Part shown: in pieces, positions 52,276-60,805 of the stretch | Position numbering within the stretch: the first letter of the stretch is position 1 | Layout of the letters: the number at the start of each line of letters is the position of its first letter | Origin: Aequorivita sp. H23M31 | GTDB taxonomy: Bacteria > Bacteroidota > Bacteroidia > Flavobacteriales > Flavobacteriaceae | DNA length: 64,000 bases | Assembly (NCBI RefSeq): GCF_004022485.1 | Contig: NZ_CP034951.1 | Coordinates: 992,001 to 1,056,000 of the forward strand | Direction: 5' to 3' | Notes under the pieces: model-generated | The model's input: the letters and a program-made list of their open reading frames with translations, nothing else | Told to the model about the DNA's origin: nothing | The model's database searches: none | Position numbers and translations under genes: made by a program

Positions 52276-54114
52276 TTGGAATCAAATACCAACGTACAAA
52301 TTGAAGATTTAATAGGCGAATTAACTCCTGGTGACAGAACCGTTCGTGAGCTTCCCCATGATGGTTATTTGTTTTTGGAACACGACGTTCCATTTCTTAT
52401 TATTTACAGAAGAAAACCTGATGACTACGCCACGCTTCGTCTGGCAAGGACTGGCGCTTCCTATTTAATTGTTGGAGAAAGTCATTTTGATTACTTTCAG
52501 GAATTTATTAACCAGATTACCGAGAAAATGAGCGCTCGGTTTGGAGCATTTATTTTAATGGAAATCTATAGTGGCGAAGATGGTAGTTCAGAATTCATTA
52601 TTAGAGGACCTTCCCATAAACTTCCAGTCTCATTGGAAGTACTTCGCGAAGAATTGGATAAAGTTGAAAGTCGCCGTTTTGGAGGACAATTACTATCGGC
52701 TCGAATTGAACAAACCAAAGAAAGACAACCAAGTAATCAAGAAGCATTCTTCAGTATTGACGAAATCAAAGAATGCGGAGGAACCTTAATTGGGGTGGAG
52801 ATACCACCGGTTTACCGAACTACAGAAGGAAAATTATATCCACTCTATTTCAGAAAGTTCCGAGATGGATTCGCCAAAGCCATACACAAAGCGGTTTTTG
52901 AATTTGTAAGAGTTCAAACCTCATCGAATATCCAGGGATTTGCCGCACTTGGAAAACGGGAAATCCATTCCGAAGTTTTTAAAATAGATAGGGAGCTTAC
53001 CAAAATAGAAAGTCAGTATCAATTCCTCTTATTGGTAGCACCAGTAAACATCCAATCTATTCGTGAGTGCTTTTTTAAAACTAATTTTGAAGAAGTAAAT
53101 CCATATCACTACCGACTTTTACCCATAGATCCAGACATTCTAAAGCGTCAATTGTACAACTTGAGAATCGATGAAATCGACGATCCGGAACTAGCTTTTC
53201 TATTTGATGAAAAGCGGGAAGAGATTTCGCAACAGTTAACCATGTTAAAAGAACGTGGTTCAAAAAACTTCTTTTACAGCAGTATGCGACTCTATGGAGG
53301 GCTAGAAAAAAATGTAGCCGCAGAGGCAAAGTCGATATTGGAAAATATTTCAGAAGACAAAATACAGGAAAATCAAAGATTTCTAGATGCCGAGGCATTT
53401 GCGGTCATGGCAAAATCGGAATTTGAATATTTTAGAAACCAGTCAGCTGATTTTTCATCACAGGTATATATAAGAGACGACGTTAACGTAATGATGGTTT
53501 CCAAGGGAGAGCTTTATTTGCCCTGTGATTATACCATGACAACCAACGAAGCCGAAGCGCTTATACAACACGAGGTAGGAACGCATGCACTCACCTATTA
53601 TAACGGAAGTCGGCAACCCTTATCCCAACTTTCGCAAGGGTTGGCAGACTATGACGCCTTGCAGGAAGGAATAGCCGTTTTATCAGAATATTTGGTAGGC
53701 GGTTTAACAGGAAACCGATTAAGAACATTGGCTGGAAGAGTGATTGCAGGGGAAGCACTTTTGGATGGTGCAGACTTTAAAGAGGTATTCTACCTCCTCC
53801 ATTCGCAATATGGATTCTCAAAAGAGCCAGCTTTCAATATTACTTCAAGGTTTTTTCAGGGTGGCGGATTTTTAAAAGATATAATCTACCTAAAAGGACT
53901 TATTCAATTGCGCGACTATTTGATGGAAGGCTGTGATCTAGAGTTTTTACTAGCAGGAAAATTTGCTTTAAAACACGTTCCTATGATAAAGGATTTAACA
54001 GATAGAGGATTATTATCCCCTCCAAAAATAAAACCCAGATACCTTAAAAAAGAAGGTTTTGAAGAACGATTAAAAAAAGTGCGAAATGGAATAGCGCTTT
54101 CAAAAATGGTATAA
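52276..54114 (+). CDS. DUF1704 (QEGLA-motif) zinc metallopeptidase, MATCAP-like
   Basis: A 612-residue protein with start TTG at 52276. Upstream in frame is ATG AAA TAG, so no ATG start is available without a stop. The C-terminal half is DUF1704: the zinc motif H-E-V-G-T-H (H432, E433, H437) and the signature Q-E-G-I-A (E464), which the family is named for. Bacterial members are annotated as flavohemoglobin expression-modulating proteins, but the eukaryotic members (MATCAP) are zinc carboxypeptidases that remove the C-terminal tyrosine of tubulin. The N-terminal 300 residues show no known domain. It is the first gene of a three-gene run with an ATP-grasp ligase and an AstE-like hydrolase. Confidence 0.88.
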   Translation: MESNTNVQIEDLIGELTPGDRTVRELPHDGYLFLEHDVPFLIIYRRKPDDYATLRLARTGASYLIVGESHFDYFQEFINQITEKMSARFGAFILMEIYSGEDGSSEFIIRGPSHKLPVSLEVLREELDKVESRRFGGQLLSARIEQTKERQPSNQEAFFSIDEIKECGGTLIGVEIPPVYRTTEGKLYPLYFRKFRDGFAKAIHKAVFEFVRVQTSSNIQGFAALGKREIHSEVFKIDRELTKIESQYQFLLLVAPVNIQSIRECFFKTNFEEVNPYHYRLLPIDPDILKRQLYNLRIDEIDDPELAFLFDEKREEISQQLTMLKERGSKNFFYSSMRLYGGLEKNVAAEAKSILENISEDKIQENQRFLDAEAFAVMAKSEFEYFRNQSADFSSQVYIRDDVNVMMVSKGELYLPCDYTMTTNEAEALIQHEVGTHALTYYNGSRQPLSQLSQGLADYDALQEGIAVLSEYLVGGLTGNRLRTLAGRVIAGEALLDGADFKEVFYLLHSQYGFSKEPAFNITSRFFQGGGFLKDIIYLKGLIQLRDYLMEGCDLEFLLAGKFALKHVPMIKDLTDRGLLSPPKIKPRYLKKEGFEERLKKVRNGIALSKMV

Positions 54115-54196
54115 AAAATTGCCCTTAAAGGTTTAACTAAAGAAAAGTAGAGAAATTGGGCATTCTCACTTCCTTTAAAAACTAACAGAAAAAATA

Positions 54197-55249
54197 ATGA
54201 AAATATGTTTTGTAATAAGCGACATTAAAACCGAAACCTGCGGCACGACTGTAGTAATTTTAAAAAAAGCGCATGAGCGAGGCCACGAGGTTTATGTGAT
54301 GAGCGTAGGAGATTTTATTTTCCATAGAGATGAAGATATAAGCCTTCGCTGCAAAAAAATTCCAGCTTCTGTAAAAGCTGATAAAGTTGAAGATTTCTGG
54401 GCACAGGTCCAGGATGATGCCATAAGAGAAAAAGTTATCCCAAGTAATGATCTGGATATTCTATTTGTTCGAAACAATCCAACTGAAGAAACTTCAGACC
54501 GTCATTGGGCGGAACACAGCGGGATTGCATTTGCCCGAATGATACAGCAAAATGGGGTCCTGGTTCTAAATGATGCCTTTGCTATGAGCCACGCCTTTAT
54601 TGACAAACTGTATTTCGAAGAATTACCTGCGGAAATAAAGCCCAACAGTTTGATTACCCGAAACAAAGAAGATCTTTTAAAATTTTGGGAAAAGAACGGG
54701 AAGAAAATGGTCTTAAAACCCTTGGAAGGCAGTGGTGGTCAGGATGTATATCTTATTGATGAGCACAAAAAGAACATCAATCAAATTATCGATACGCTTA
54801 CCGCCAAAGGATATATAATTGCCCAAGAATTCCTTCCTGAAGTGAGCAAGGGAGATGTCCGCGTAATTTTAATGAACGGTAAAGTCCTTGAAGAAAAAGG
54901 AGAAAAAGCAGTAATTCGTCGCGTAAGCACGGATAAGAGCGAATTTAGAAGTAATCTTTCCTTAGGAGCAAAAGCCAAAAAAGCGAAATATACCCCGGCA
55001 ATGGAACACATTGTTTCCCTCACCGCACCAAAATTGATCCGGGATGGTTTATTCTTTGTGGGGTTGGATATTGTGGAAGACAAGCTTATTGAAATAAACG
55101 TATTGAGTCCTGGCGGAATTGATCACTGTGAGAGTATCGGAATGGTGCCTTTTACGGACACTATTGTTGATGCTTTGGAAAGAAAGGTTACTTATATGAA
55201 ATATTATAAAAATAAACTGAGCAACCGCGTTTTGGCAACAATGGAGTAA
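54197..55249 (+). CDS. ATP-grasp ligase, glutathione synthetase-like
   Basis: A 350-residue protein with a GshB-like N-terminal domain and an ATP-grasp domain: V-L-K-P-L-E-G-S-G-G-Q-D-V (about residues 173-185), K-G-D-V-R-V-I-L-M-N-G and the metal-binding E-I-N-V-L-S-P-G-G-I. Such enzymes join a carboxylate to an amine through an acylphosphate. No GshA partner is present, so classical glutathione synthesis is unlikely. Sitting 82 bases after a likely C-terminal carboxypeptidase and 85 bases before an AstE-like hydrolase, it may attach an amino acid to a peptide or small molecule. The ligase fold is sure, the substrate is unknown. Confidence 0.9.
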   Translation: MKICFVISDIKTETCGTTVVILKKAHERGHEVYVMSVGDFIFHRDEDISLRCKKIPASVKADKVEDFWAQVQDDAIREKVIPSNDLDILFVRNNPTEETSDRHWAEHSGIAFARMIQQNGVLVLNDAFAMSHAFIDKLYFEELPAEIKPNSLITRNKEDLLKFWEKNGKKMVLKPLEGSGGQDVYLIDEHKKNINQIIDTLTAKGYIIAQEFLPEVSKGDVRVILMNGKVLEEKGEKAVIRRVSTDKSEFRSNLSLGAKAKKAKYTPAMEHIVSLTAPKLIRDGLFFVGLDIVEDKLIEINVLSPGGIDHCESIGMVPFTDTIVDALERKVTYMKYYKNKLSNRVLATME

Positions 55250-55334
55250 AAACGATTTATTAAAGTGATATGCGGGGTGGTAGATAGATTTTAGAAGTCT
55301 TGCACCTCGCAATCAAAAATAAAACCATCAAGTT

Positions 55335-56234
55335 TTGAAAGAGATATCAAGAATAATTGGAGAATACGGTAATGGGACTGAAGGTCCCTTGCTCTTTATA
55401 ACAGGAGGAGTACACGGAAATGAACCTAGTGGGATTCTCGCTATGCAAAAAGTATTTGCAATACTGAACGACGAACAGCCAAATATTAAAGGAAAGGTAG
55501 TTGGGGTTTCCGGTAACCGAGAAGCCTTGATGAAAGGTGTTAGGTATATAGATGAAGATCTGAATCGCACGTGGACAGTGGAAAACATTAAATCAGGAAA
55601 AAAGGATTCGCATGAAAAGAAAGAAATGTTCCAGATAATTGATATTCTGAAAAAGTATCCCGAGGAGGATTTCACCAAAAGATATTTCTTGGATTGCCAT
55701 ACTACGTCATCAGCAAGTGAGCCCTATATTTCTGTACAGGTAGTAAATGACAACGACGAATGGGCGCATAAATTCCCAACCTATATAATCCGGGGATTTT
55801 CAGATATCGTCCTTGGCTGTATTGATCATTATGAAAGCAGAATCGGGATAACCGGTTTTACATTTGAAGGTGGGCAGCACGAAAGCAAGAAATCAAAATT
55901 AAACCATGAGGGAATGATTTGGCACGCGCTGAAGGAAGCCTGCGGTTTGGATTTGCATACATTAAAAAACTATCCAGAGTCGGCAAAAATGCTGGAGGAA
56001 AAAAGAAAAAATCGAAAAACTTTCGAGATTGAATACCGTCATGGTCTTGAAGATGAGGATGATTTTAAAATGGAACCTAACTTCAGTAATTTTCAAAAAC
56101 TTAAAAAGGGGCAATTACTGGCTCATCAAAATGGAAAACCTATTTACAGTGAGTGGGATGATTATATCTTCATGCCTTTGTACCAAAGCCAAGGAAATGA
56201 TGGATTTTTCATTGTTAAGGAAGTTAAAGTCTAG
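55335..56234 (+). CDS. Succinylglutamate desuccinylase/aspartoacylase family zinc hydrolase
   Basis: A 299-residue M14-like hydrolase. Zinc ligands appear in G-G-V-H-G-N-E (His and Glu, about residues 24-27) and L-D-C-H-T-T (second His); the catalytic Glu is in F-T-F-E-G-G-Q. A closing beta domain runs to the C-terminus. The start is TTG at 55335: an in-frame stop lies just upstream at 55320 and homologues start here. AstE/AspA enzymes cleave N-acyl amino acids. Its place behind the DUF1704 and ATP-grasp genes suggests it trims a related amide bond. Confidence 0.88.
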   Translation: MKEISRIIGEYGNGTEGPLLFITGGVHGNEPSGILAMQKVFAILNDEQPNIKGKVVGVSGNREALMKGVRYIDEDLNRTWTVENIKSGKKDSHEKKEMFQIIDILKKYPEEDFTKRYFLDCHTTSSASEPYISVQVVNDNDEWAHKFPTYIIRGFSDIVLGCIDHYESRIGITGFTFEGGQHESKKSKLNHEGMIWHALKEACGLDLHTLKNYPESAKMLEEKRKNRKTFEIEYRHGLEDEDDFKMEPNFSNFQKLKKGQLLAHQNGKPIYSEWDDYIFMPLYQSQGNDGFFIVKEVKV

Positions 56235-56256
56235 TAGAAATTAGGAGCCTACCCAA

Positions 56257-56829
56257 TTATTGGGCTTTAAAGAAGCGCTCATTCGAAATGGTTTTCTGAC
56301 AGAGGAAATGAAATAAAAATGCAAAACCAGTTCCCACCAATGCACCTACAAAAATATCGCTCGGATAGTGCACTCCTATGAAAATCCTGCTGGATACAAA
56401 AAGAATAGGCCAGATATAGGCAAGATGGATCCATGTGGTAAACCGTCGTAGAGACAATACCATAAACGTAGTTATTGAAAAGCTGGATGAAGCGTGTCCT
56501 GAGAAAAAGCTATAGTTGGTAGGCTTCTGAAGAATACGAATAAGCTCAGCTAGGGCCTCAACATTATTGGGTCGTAATCGTGCTACATATTCCTTTACGG
56601 CTCCAGTAAAAACAATAGTAATGCCGAAAGTCAAAAGCAGGAAAAAAACTACGGTCCCTCCTTTTCTACCACGATAATAATAGAAAAGAAGAATTATAAA
56701 AAGTGCAAACAGTGGATACCAACTCTGAATTTGGGTTACGAACAACCAAAACTTATCGAATTTTTCAACTCCTAAACCATTCAGAAAAATGAAGATTTCC
56801 CGATCCCAATGTTTTAGGGTTTCAAGCAT
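56257..56829 (-). CDS. PAP2-family membrane phosphatase
   Basis: A 190-residue protein with about five membrane helices and the three PAP2 motifs: K-E-Y-V-A-R-L-R-P (K-x6-R-P), F-S-G-H (usually P-S-G-H) and S-R-I-F-I-G-V-H-Y-P-S-D (S-R-x5-H-x3-D). It dephosphorylates lipid phosphates such as phosphatidate or undecaprenyl pyrophosphate in the inner membrane. Its start overlaps the tatA stop by one base, so both are on one message. It is convergent with the AstE-like gene, with 22 bases between the stops. Confidence 0.93.
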   Translation of the reverse strand: MLETLKHWDREIFIFLNGLGVEKFDKFWLFVTQIQSWYPLFALFIILLFYYYRGRKGGTVVFFLLLTFGITIVFTGAVKEYVARLRPNNVEALAELIRILQKPTNYSFFSGHASSSFSITTFMVLSLRRFTTWIHLAYIWPILFVSSRIFIGVHYPSDIFVGALVGTGFAFLFHFLCQKTISNERFFKAQ

Positions 56830-57116
56830 TAAAACTTCCTCTTTATTGGGCCGGTTATATCGTCAACATCTTCCTTTACCTTGTCAATTTCCTTACGCAC
56901 ATCCTTAGTAATATCAAGGTCGATATCTTGTTTTTCAATACCCTTTGTAATTTCAGATTTAATGTCGTTCGTAGCATCTTTCACTTGGCGAATGGCCTTT
57001 CCCATACCTCTAGCTATTTCAGGCACCTTGTCTGCACCAAAAACCAAAAGCACGATAAAAAGGATAAACCCAATTTCGGTACCGCTAATAAAAAGAAAGA
57101 TTGCTTGTGAAATCAT
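56829..57116 (-). CDS. tatA: Twin-arginine translocase subunit TatA
   Basis: About 95 residues from ATG 57116. The open frame extends upstream to 57206 but the added residues do not resemble the family. It has a short N-terminal membrane helix (E-I-G-F-I-L-F-I-V-L-L-V-F-G-A-D-K-V-P-E), the hinge and amphipathic helix (I-A-R-G-M-G-K-A-I-R-Q-V-K) and a charged tail, as in TatA/E. It oligomerises to form the channel that moves folded proteins over the inner membrane. tatC is not nearby. A TATATTTG box at 57128-57121 lies unusually close to the start codon. Confidence 0.93.
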   Translation of the reverse strand: MISQAIFLFISGTEIGFILFIVLLVFGADKVPEIARGMGKAIRQVKDATNDIKSEITKGIEKQDIDLDITKDVRKEIDKVKEDVDDITGPIKRKF

Positions 57117-57440
57117 TGTGCAAATATACTTAAGCCCGTACGAGTTAACGCTAAGGAGAACATAAAATTTTATTCCAAGAAAATGATTTTTGTAGAAGGA
57201 GGCCAATTACTATTTTCCTTGCATTTTATCGGTTGTGTATTTGATGATTGTCGTGTGCCGAATTAAAAGTTCGGAAGGATTGTAAGTAGGTAGATTTTCT
57301 ATATAGAAAGAACACGTTTTTAGAGAGTCCTCAAGGTTTTGAGCTCTTGTTGACGTAACAGGGTCCAGATTTAAATTCAATCCAATGGATATCTTAAAAT
57401 CCGTAAAACTTACAGATAAAAAGAAATGGGAAACCCAAAA
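57117..57440. other. Intergenic region without a recognisable gene
   Basis: 324 bases between tatA and the next minus-strand gene. The part from 57117 to 57206 could be read as an N-terminal extension of tatA but is unlike the family. The rest shows no coding frame, tRNA or hairpin of note. It must carry the promoter for tatA-PAP2. Confidence 0.5.
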
Positions 57441-58259
57441 TTACTCACTTCGCTTTTTGTATTCCCTGCTCTTCTGTTGTAAGAAACTCATCAATTCGAG
57501 CTCATTTTCAGGTTTTAGCATCTCCTTATTGAGACCTTCTGCTTGTGCAAAATAGAGAAAATCAAAAGCCTTATCCCGCGGAATATCAAAATTATCATAA
57601 ATAAACTCACGGCTAAATCGCTTTTGCATATTATTGCTAAGAACTTCGTTTTCCTGCATCTTTTCCCTGCTGTGGGACTTTTCACCTTTCGGAAATAATA
57701 AATTACCTACGCCACCCAAAATCGAAACGAAATTAAGCCCGTATTCTAGATGGGAAGTACCCAAGGCTTCTTCGGCGACATTTCCCTTTATGGAGGATTG
57801 TTCATCGGGTCTAAAATCGTATCCGAATTCCAAACTTTTGTAACTTAGATCCCAATCCTTGCCAATAGAATAGGTAGGAATCTTCTCAATATCGGCGCGA
57901 ATATTTCCCGAGAGGTCATAGGGCCTAATGACAACTTCATCCAATTGTGTAATGCCAGGGTTTAGAAAAATTTTGAGTTTTCTTTTTTCCACCACGCCCT
58001 TATCCATTACTACCGTAAAGGTTTTATATTGCAGTGCAAAAATTTGAAGACGATCGTTTTCGGCAACTGCGATTTCAAAAGAGCCGTCCTCGTCGGTGAC
58101 CGTTCCCTTTTGCGAAGAAATATTATAAACTGAAATGCCCTCGGCATCCTCACCTTGGGGCACAATTATTTTCCCTTCAACTTTTACCCGCTCAATATCT
58201 TGAGCAATAAGTATTGGAGAAATAATGAAGAATAGAAGAAAGAGTAGTTTTTTTACCAT
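57441..58259 (-). CDS. Carboxypeptidase-regulatory-like domain protein, exported
   Basis: A 272-residue protein with a signal peptide (basic start, hydrophobic stretch, cleavage near L-I-A-Q-D). Residues about 25-110 form a CarboxypepD_reg-like domain (V-E-G-K-I-I-V-P, I-S-V-Y-N-I-S-S-Q-K-G-T-V-T-D-E-D-G-S-F, L-D-E-V-V-I), like that at the N-terminus of TonB-dependent receptors. No barrel follows: the remaining 150 residues are helical and charged. Proteins of this layout in flavobacteria have no known function. Confidence 0.82.
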   Translation of the reverse strand: MVKKLLFLLFFIISPILIAQDIERVKVEGKIIVPQGEDAEGISVYNISSQKGTVTDEDGSFEIAVAENDRLQIFALQYKTFTVVMDKGVVEKRKLKIFLNPGITQLDEVVIRPYDLSGNIRADIEKIPTYSIGKDWDLSYKSLEFGYDFRPDEQSSIKGNVAEEALGTSHLEYGLNFVSILGGVGNLLFPKGEKSHSREKMQENEVLSNNMQKRFSREFIYDNFDIPRDKAFDFLYFAQAEGLNKEMLKPENELELMSFLQQKSREYKKRSE

Positions 58260-58418
58260 ATCATAAATGTACCGCTTTGTTTTCTAATTGGAAACCTTAA
58301 AATCGATTTCTTCGGTAAATTAAAGATGAATTTCCAATTTCATATTAAATGACAGGGAAAATAAGAAATTTCATTATAACTTTTACACAATTCCGACCTA
58401 AACATCTTCTATTTTAAA

Positions 58419-58443
58419 TAACTTTGCTCTTCCAAATTTGGAA
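58419..58443 (+). promoter_or_regulatory. -7 promoter element and adjoining palindrome before the SulP gene
   Basis: TAACTTTG (58419-58426) matches TAnnTTTG and lies 60 bases before the ATG at 58487. Four bases later is the perfect 14-base palindrome TTCCAAATTTGGAA (58430-58443), which would straddle the transcription start and could be an operator. No regulator is identified. Confidence 0.45.
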
Positions 58444-58486
58444 TACTTCACTGATACTATTATATTAAAGATTCTATTTCGTACCC

Positions 58487-60157
58487 ATGAAAGAATCCCA
58501 ATTTACACCGAAATTTTTTTCTCTCTTAAGGAAAGGAATTGGTAAAGAACAACTTCAAAAAGATTTAATTGCAGGAGTAATAGTTGGGATTGTCGCTCTC
58601 CCCTTGGCCATAGCGTTTGCAATTGCCTCCGGTGTATCGCCCGACAAGGGTTTAATAACAGCCATCGTAGCCGGACTTTTAATATCGGTATTGGGTGGAA
58701 GTCGTGTTCAAATTGGTGGTCCTACCGGAGCTTTTATCGTAATAGTGTATGCCATAGTTCAGGAATTTGGAGTAGATGGCCTGATAATCGCCACTTTTAT
58801 GGCGGGTATTATTTTGATTGGGATGGGATTGGCACGACTTGGCAATCTACTCAAGTTCATTCCCCATCCGCTCATCGTCGGTTTTACCAGTGGAATTGCC
58901 GTGATTATCTTTTCATCTCAAATGAAGGACTTTTTCGGTCTTTCAATAGAAACCGTCCCCGCGGACTTTATTGAAAAATGGAAGCTTTATGCCTTAAATT
59001 TCGGGAGCATAAATTGGGCTGCAGTTGCCATTGCTTTAGGAACAATAATCCTTGCGCTTACATTTCAGAAGGTGAGCAAGAAAATTCCGGGATCTATTGT
59101 GGCAATTCTTGTTAGCACCTTGATAGTTTATTTCTTTAATGTTCCAGTAAGCACAATCGAAACCTCCTTCGGAGATATTCCCAGCAAGCTTTCAATGCCC
59201 GTATTTCCAAATATCAATTTCGCAACTGTACAAAAACTTATACAACCAGCCTTTGCAATTGCACTATTGGGTGGAATTGAATCCCTTCTTTCCGCGGTAG
59301 TAAGTGATGGAATGATTGGCGGTCGTCACCGCTCAAATGCAGAATTGGTAGGGCAGGGAATCGCCAATTGCGCCTCATCCATGTTTGGAGGTATTCCTGC
59401 AACCGGTGCAATTGCCCGGACCGCCACCAACGTTAAAAATGGTGGTAGAACTCCCATTGCGGGAATCACCCACGCTCTTGTACTTTTGGTAATAATGTTG
59501 GCTCTGGCTCCTTTTGCCAAGTTAATACCAATGGCCTGTTTAGCAGGAATACTGATTGTCGTGGCCTATCATATGAGCGAATGGCGACAATTCAAATCTC
59601 TATTAAAAGGGAATAAAGCCGATGTTCTGATTTTATTGGTAACCTTTTTTCTCACCGTATTTTTCGATTTGGTTATTGCCATTGAAATCGGGATCGTAAT
59701 TTCCAGTTTTGTTTTGATGAAAAGAATGAGCAAGGCTACTACCGTTCAAGTTGCAAATGATATGTTCAACAATCAATACAACCAGCCTGAGGAAATATTT
59801 GATGATGAGCTGCCCATTCTGCCTAAAGGAGCAACGATGTATGAAATAAATGGGCCATTATTTTTTGGCGCAACCCAGACATTTCAAGATACGTTGACTC
59901 GTTTACCCGATAAACCGAAAGTGTTGATTTTAAGAATGCGCCACGTACCTTTTATAGATGCAACGGGAATTTATAGACTAATGGAAATTATCAAAAAATT
60001 TGCAGCCCAGAACACCCACGTTGTCCTATCCGGCGTTAACCCAAAAGTACTATCAGATTTAGAAAAAGCTTGGATCTATTCCATTCTTCATAAGGAAAAC
60101 ATTACCCCGAATATTGAGGCGGCTGCAGAAAGAGCACAGCATTTGATTCATATTTAA
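58487..60157 (+). CDS. SulP-family anion transporter with STAS domain
   Basis: A 556-residue transporter. About twelve membrane helices include the SulP signature region (L-P-L-A-I-A-F-A-I-A-S-G-V-S-P-D-K-G, G-P-T-G-A-F) and G-G-I-P-A-T-G-A-I-A-R-T. A C-terminal STAS domain runs from about residue 445 with L-R-M-R-H-V-P-F-I-D-A-T-G. Family members carry sulfate, bicarbonate or dicarboxylates; the anion cannot be told. The gene ends 50 bases before a palindrome that precedes arsR. Confidence 0.93.
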   Translation: MKESQFTPKFFSLLRKGIGKEQLQKDLIAGVIVGIVALPLAIAFAIASGVSPDKGLITAIVAGLLISVLGGSRVQIGGPTGAFIVIVYAIVQEFGVDGLIIATFMAGIILIGMGLARLGNLLKFIPHPLIVGFTSGIAVIIFSSQMKDFFGLSIETVPADFIEKWKLYALNFGSINWAAVAIALGTIILALTFQKVSKKIPGSIVAILVSTLIVYFFNVPVSTIETSFGDIPSKLSMPVFPNINFATVQKLIQPAFAIALLGGIESLLSAVVSDGMIGGRHRSNAELVGQGIANCASSMFGGIPATGAIARTATNVKNGGRTPIAGITHALVLLVIMLALAPFAKLIPMACLAGILIVVAYHMSEWRQFKSLLKGNKADVLILLVTFFLTVFFDLVIAIEIGIVISSFVLMKRMSKATTVQVANDMFNNQYNQPEEIFDDELPILPKGATMYEINGPLFFGATQTFQDTLTRLPDKPKVLILRMRHVPFIDATGIYRLMEIIKKFAAQNTHVVLSGVNPKVLSDLEKAWIYSILHKENITPNIEAAAERAQHLIHI

Positions 60158-60193
60158 CAAAGAAAAATCAAAAAAATACTATTGAAACCGAAA

Positions 60194-60217
60194 CTATATT
60201 GTAATATTGCAATATAG
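60194..60217. promoter_or_regulatory. Near-perfect 24-base palindrome, probable ArsR operator
   Basis: CTATATTGTAAT-ATTGCAATATAG is an inverted repeat with a single mismatched base pair between the two 12-base arms, ending ten bases before the arsR ATG at 60228. AT-rich dyads of this kind in front of an ArsR-family gene are typical self-regulatory operators. It contains TATATT-like promoter sequence, so a bound repressor would block transcription. Confidence 0.65.
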
Positions 60218-60227
60218 CTATATCCAT

Positions 60228-60548
60228 ATGAAGAAAAAAGAATATACCGAAGAGCAAGTTGAGATTTCCAATTTGCTGAAAGTATTGGGACATCCTGCTC
60301 GGATTGCCATAATAGAGCATCTATTGACAGTTAAGGAGTGTATCTGTGGGCAGATTGTCGATGTGCTCCCACTAGCCCAGCCTACCGTTTCTCTGCACCT
60401 CAAAGAGCTCCGCAATGCGGGTTTTATAAAAGGAACCGTTGAAGGAAATACCATCTGTTATTGCCTGGACGAAAAGGGAATCCAAAGAATTACCACTTAT
60501 TTTAACCGTGCTAGGGAAATATTGAAGAGCACAAATATGTGTTGTTGA
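60228..60548 (+). CDS. arsR: ArsR-family metalloregulator
   Basis: About 106 residues from ATG 60228, which is preferred over an upstream start that would lie inside the operator. A winged-helix domain is clear: L-L-K-V-L-G-H-P-A-R-I-A-I-I-E-H-L and the recognition helix A-Q-P-T-V-S-L-H-L-K-E-L. The metal-binding motif is E-C-I-C-G-Q (C-x-C in helix 3), as in arsenite-sensing ArsR; the protein ends in another Cys pair, M-C-C. Binding of As(III) would release it from DNA. With arsM downstream, it is likely an arsenic-responsive repressor. Confidence 0.9.
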   Translation: MKKKEYTEEQVEISNLLKVLGHPARIAIIEHLLTVKECICGQIVDVLPLAQPTVSLHLKELRNAGFIKGTVEGNTICYCLDEKGIQRITTYFNRAREILKSTNMCC

Positions 60549-60805
60549 AAGAACGGCTTTAATGGGGTTAAAAATCAGATTCAAAATATTGAAATACTCA
60601 ATCGTCCAAATCTGAAGTTACGGGATTATGAAAATATGACTGGAAATTTCTATCATTAGATAACCACGACGGCTCGAATTCGTTAAAATATATTCGTGTA
60701 TTCGTGGCAAAACCAAAAAAAAATAATTTTTTTCACATCACCAAAATCTGAAATTAAATTGCAGGATTTGGAACCTTATTTAAGAAAAATATAAATCATA
60801 TACTT

